From positions 1 through 6,521 of the forward strand of contig JASLHP010000290.1 in the NCBI GenBank assembly GCA_030149625.1: a stretch of DNA of 6,521 nucleotides, given 5' to 3'. The notes under the pieces were generated by a model, which did not search any database, was not told the DNA's origin, and saw only the letters and a list, made by a program, of their open reading frames with translations. This document shows positions 5,382 to 6,521 of the stretch, piece after piece. How positions within the stretch are numbered: position 1 is the stretch's first letter; each line of letters opens with the position of its first letter. Origin of the DNA: Solirubrobacteraceae bacterium (lineage in GTDB: Bacteria > Actinomycetota > Thermoleophilia > Solirubrobacterales > Solirubrobacteraceae). The translations under genes were made by a program, and so were the position numbers.

Positions 5382-6412
5382 CGAAGTCGCCGATGCCATC
5401 CCGCCGGACCGCGCCGGCGCTTCTCGCGTGTCTTGCCTGTGCCTTCGCGATCTCAGCGTGCGGCAACAAGCAGGACGCGATCTCCGCGGCTTCGGCCAAG
5501 CCGTTCAAGGTGATGCTCGACTGGTTCCCCAACGCCGACCACGCGGCGCTGTACGCGGCGATCGCGCATGGCGACTTCCGCGCCGTCGGCCTGAACGTCG
5601 AACCGATCGTCCCGTCCGAAACCGCCGAACCGCTGAAGCTGCTCGCGGCCGGCAAGCTCGACATGGCGATCTCGTATGAGCCACAGCTGCTGCTGGCACG
5701 CGACGAGGGCCTGAAACTGGTGTCCGTCGGCGCGCTCGTGCAGCGGCCGCTGACGTCGATCATCGCATTGCCCGAAGCGCACGTCTCGAGCATCGCCGGC
5801 CTCGCCGGCAAGACCGTCGGCACCGCCGGCATCCCCTACCAGGCCGCGGAGCTGCGCACGATGCTGCAGAGCGCCGGTGTGAACCCAGCGAAGGTCAAGG
5901 AAGTGAACGTCGGCTTCAACCTCGTGCCGGCGATGCTCTCCGGCAAGGTGGCCGCGACGCTCGGCGGCTACTGGAACTACGAGGCGCTGCAGCTGCGGCT
6001 GATGCACAAGCGTCCGCTCGTGATCCCCGTCGAGGAGGCCGGCGTGCCGAGCTACGACGAGCTGGTGCTCGTCGTGCGCGAAGGCGAGGCGCACACGCGC
6101 GGCCAGGATCTGCGCGCGTTCCTGCAGGCGCTCACGCGCGGCGAGCACGAGGTCCGCACGAACCCGGCCGCGGCGGCGGCGCTGATCGTCAAGGCCAACC
6201 CGACGCTCGAAGCCAAGCTGCAGCTCGAATCGATCGAGCAGACGCTGCCGGCGGCGCAGCCGGGCAACGCCGACGATCCATACGGCTGGCAGAACCCGAC
6301 GGCGTGGGCGGCGTTCGGAAACTGGATGTACTCGCATCGGCTGCTCCAGCACAATCCGAACCTCGGACTGCCGCCCTTTACGAATGAGTTCCTGCCGGGA
6401 GAAGGCATCTGA
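5378..6412 (+). CDS. thiY: NMT1/THI5-like substrate-binding lipoprotein, thiamine pyrimidine precursor (ThiY)
   Basis: This 344-aa protein is the extracytoplasmic binding subunit. A basic N-terminus, hydrophobic segment (12-27) and lipobox ISAC with Cys28 mark a lipoprotein signal peptide, so the mature protein is anchored outside the membrane. The mature part starts with the ThiY/THI5 hallmark VMLDWFPNADH (45-55), followed by SYEPQLL (99-105), GLAGKTVGTAGIPY (141-154) and NVGFNLVPAMLSGK (177-190). Proteins of this group bind formylaminopyrimidine or HMP and deliver it to the ThiX/ThiZ pair. The Cys-rich active-site motif of yeast THI5 synthase is absent, which fits a binder, not an enzyme. 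The TTG start at 5378 overlaps the thiX stop (TTGA) and has a strong ribosome binding site 7 nt upstream; ATG 5393 would keep the signal peptide but lacks such a site. Confident about family and role, less about the exact ligand. Confidence 0.92.
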   Translation: MTKSPMPSRRTAPALLACLACAFAISACGNKQDAISAASAKPFKVMLDWFPNADHAALYAAIAHGDFRAVGLNVEPIVPSETAEPLKLLAAGKLDMAISYEPQLLLARDEGLKLVSVGALVQRPLTSIIALPEAHVSSIAGLAGKTVGTAGIPYQAAELRTMLQSAGVNPAKVKEVNVGFNLVPAMLSGKVAATLGGYWNYEALQLRLMHKRPLVIPVEEAGVPSYDELVLVVREGEAHTRGQDLRAFLQALTRGEHEVRTNPAAAAALIVKANPTLEAKLQLESIEQTLPAAQPGNADDPYGWQNPTAWAAFGNWMYSHRLLQHNPNLGLPPFTNEFLPGEGI

Positions 6413-6416
6413 CGGC

Positions 6417-6449
6417 GGCCCGCGCGGTGCCCCAGGGCCGTCGCGGGCC
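6417..6449 (+). terminator. GC-rich hairpin after thiY, likely terminator
   Basis: GGCCCGCG (6417-6424) pairs perfectly with CGCGGGCC (6442-6449). CGG/CCG (6425-6427 with 6438-6440) extends the stem past a single-base bulge at 6441, leaving a 10-nt loop. It begins 4 nt after the thiY stop. There is no T-tract: the next bases are the palindrome CTACGTAG (6449-6456). It fits the U-less hairpins common at gene ends in high-GC actinobacteria, but termination is inferred. Confidence 0.5.
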
Positions 6450-6453
6450 TACG

Positions 6454-6459
6454 TAGACT
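6454..6459 (+). promoter_or_regulatory. Possible -10 element of the phosphofructokinase gene
   Basis: TAGACT (TANNNT) ends 6 nt before the ATG at 6466, at leaderless distance, and no Shine-Dalgarno sequence is present. No -35 hexamer is apparent; the expected position falls within the upstream hairpin. Confidence 0.35.
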
Positions 6460-6465
6460 GAGCGG

Positions 6466-6521
6466 ATGGCGCGTATCGGAGTGCTCACCGGCGGCGGCGA
6501 CTGTCCGGGCCTGAACGCCGT
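6466..6521 (+). CDS. pfkA: 6-phosphofructokinase, N-terminal fragment (cut by window end)
   Basis: Only the first 18 codons are present. They read MARIGVLTGGGDCPGLNA, matching the start of PfkA-family phosphofructokinases, where the GGD-x-PG-x-N stretch forms part of the nucleotide- or diphosphate-binding site. The enzyme phosphorylates fructose 6-phosphate to the 1,6-bisphosphate in glycolysis. The GGGDCPGLN version is common in the actinobacterial group containing both ATP- and PPi-dependent members, so the phosphoryl donor cannot be told from this fragment. It is a separate unit from the thiamine operon, divided from it by a hairpin and its own -10-like element. Confidence 0.85.
   Translation, partial: MARIGVLTGGGDCPGLNA

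Noticed and set aside
3867..5399. Long open frame on the minus strand (510 codons) opposite thiZ and thiX
   Set aside because: It is Arg/Ala/Ser-rich low-complexity translation with no recognisable motif, lies opposite two genes with complete family motifs, and is what high GC at third codon positions produces by chance.
3787..6412. Transporter considered as a sulfonate/taurine (Ssu/Tau) or nitrate importer
   Set aside because: The ATPase and permease alone would allow it, but the TPP riboswitch and the DWFPNADH motif of the binding protein point to thiamine precursor uptake.

Overview
The window is very GC-rich with dense, mostly plus-strand coding and several TANNNT-type -10 hexamers lying only a few bases upstream of start codons. 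That pattern fits a high-GC actinobacterium. A soil lineage such as Thermoleophilia/Solirubrobacterales is my guess from protein style, not something the sequence proves.

Layout: (1) Bases 1-262 form a near-perfect palindrome centred at 131/132 whose right arm runs into the start of the first gene. Its mismatches get denser toward base 1 and have a one-sided base composition, so a fold-back sequencing or assembly artefact at a sequence end is the leading explanation. (2) 215-2572 holds a CoxD-like MoxR-family AAA+ ATPase followed by a CoxE-like von Willebrand A (VWA) protein. Such pairs act as ATPase/metal-ion-binding chaperone partners; the best-known example matures the active site of aerobic CO dehydrogenase. 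No dehydrogenase subunit is visible here. (3) 2580-3641 is a compact two-gene cassette with its own short upstream repeats: an unrecognised 149-aa protein and, 2 bp later, a small nucleotidyltransferase of the AbiEii/DUF6036-like type. It looks like a toxin-antitoxin or similar paired module. (4) 3657-6412 is a thiamine-precursor uptake operon: weak promoter, TPP riboswitch, then thiZ (ATPase), thiX (permease) and thiY (substrate-binding lipoprotein), each overlapping the next by 4 bp. (5) After a GC-rich hairpin, 6-phosphofructokinase begins at 6466 and runs off the window.

How the parts work: the riboswitch should shut off the ThiZXY importer when thiamine pyrophosphate is plentiful. Its 3' end carries the likely ribosome binding site of thiZ only 4 nt before a GTG start, and the stop/start overlaps would pass that control to the two downstream genes. 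The CoxDE pair and the nucleotidyltransferase cassette are functionally separate units. The best candidates for new biology are the nucleotidyltransferase/partner cassette with its triple CTAGTGG upstream repeat, and the orphan CoxDE pair.
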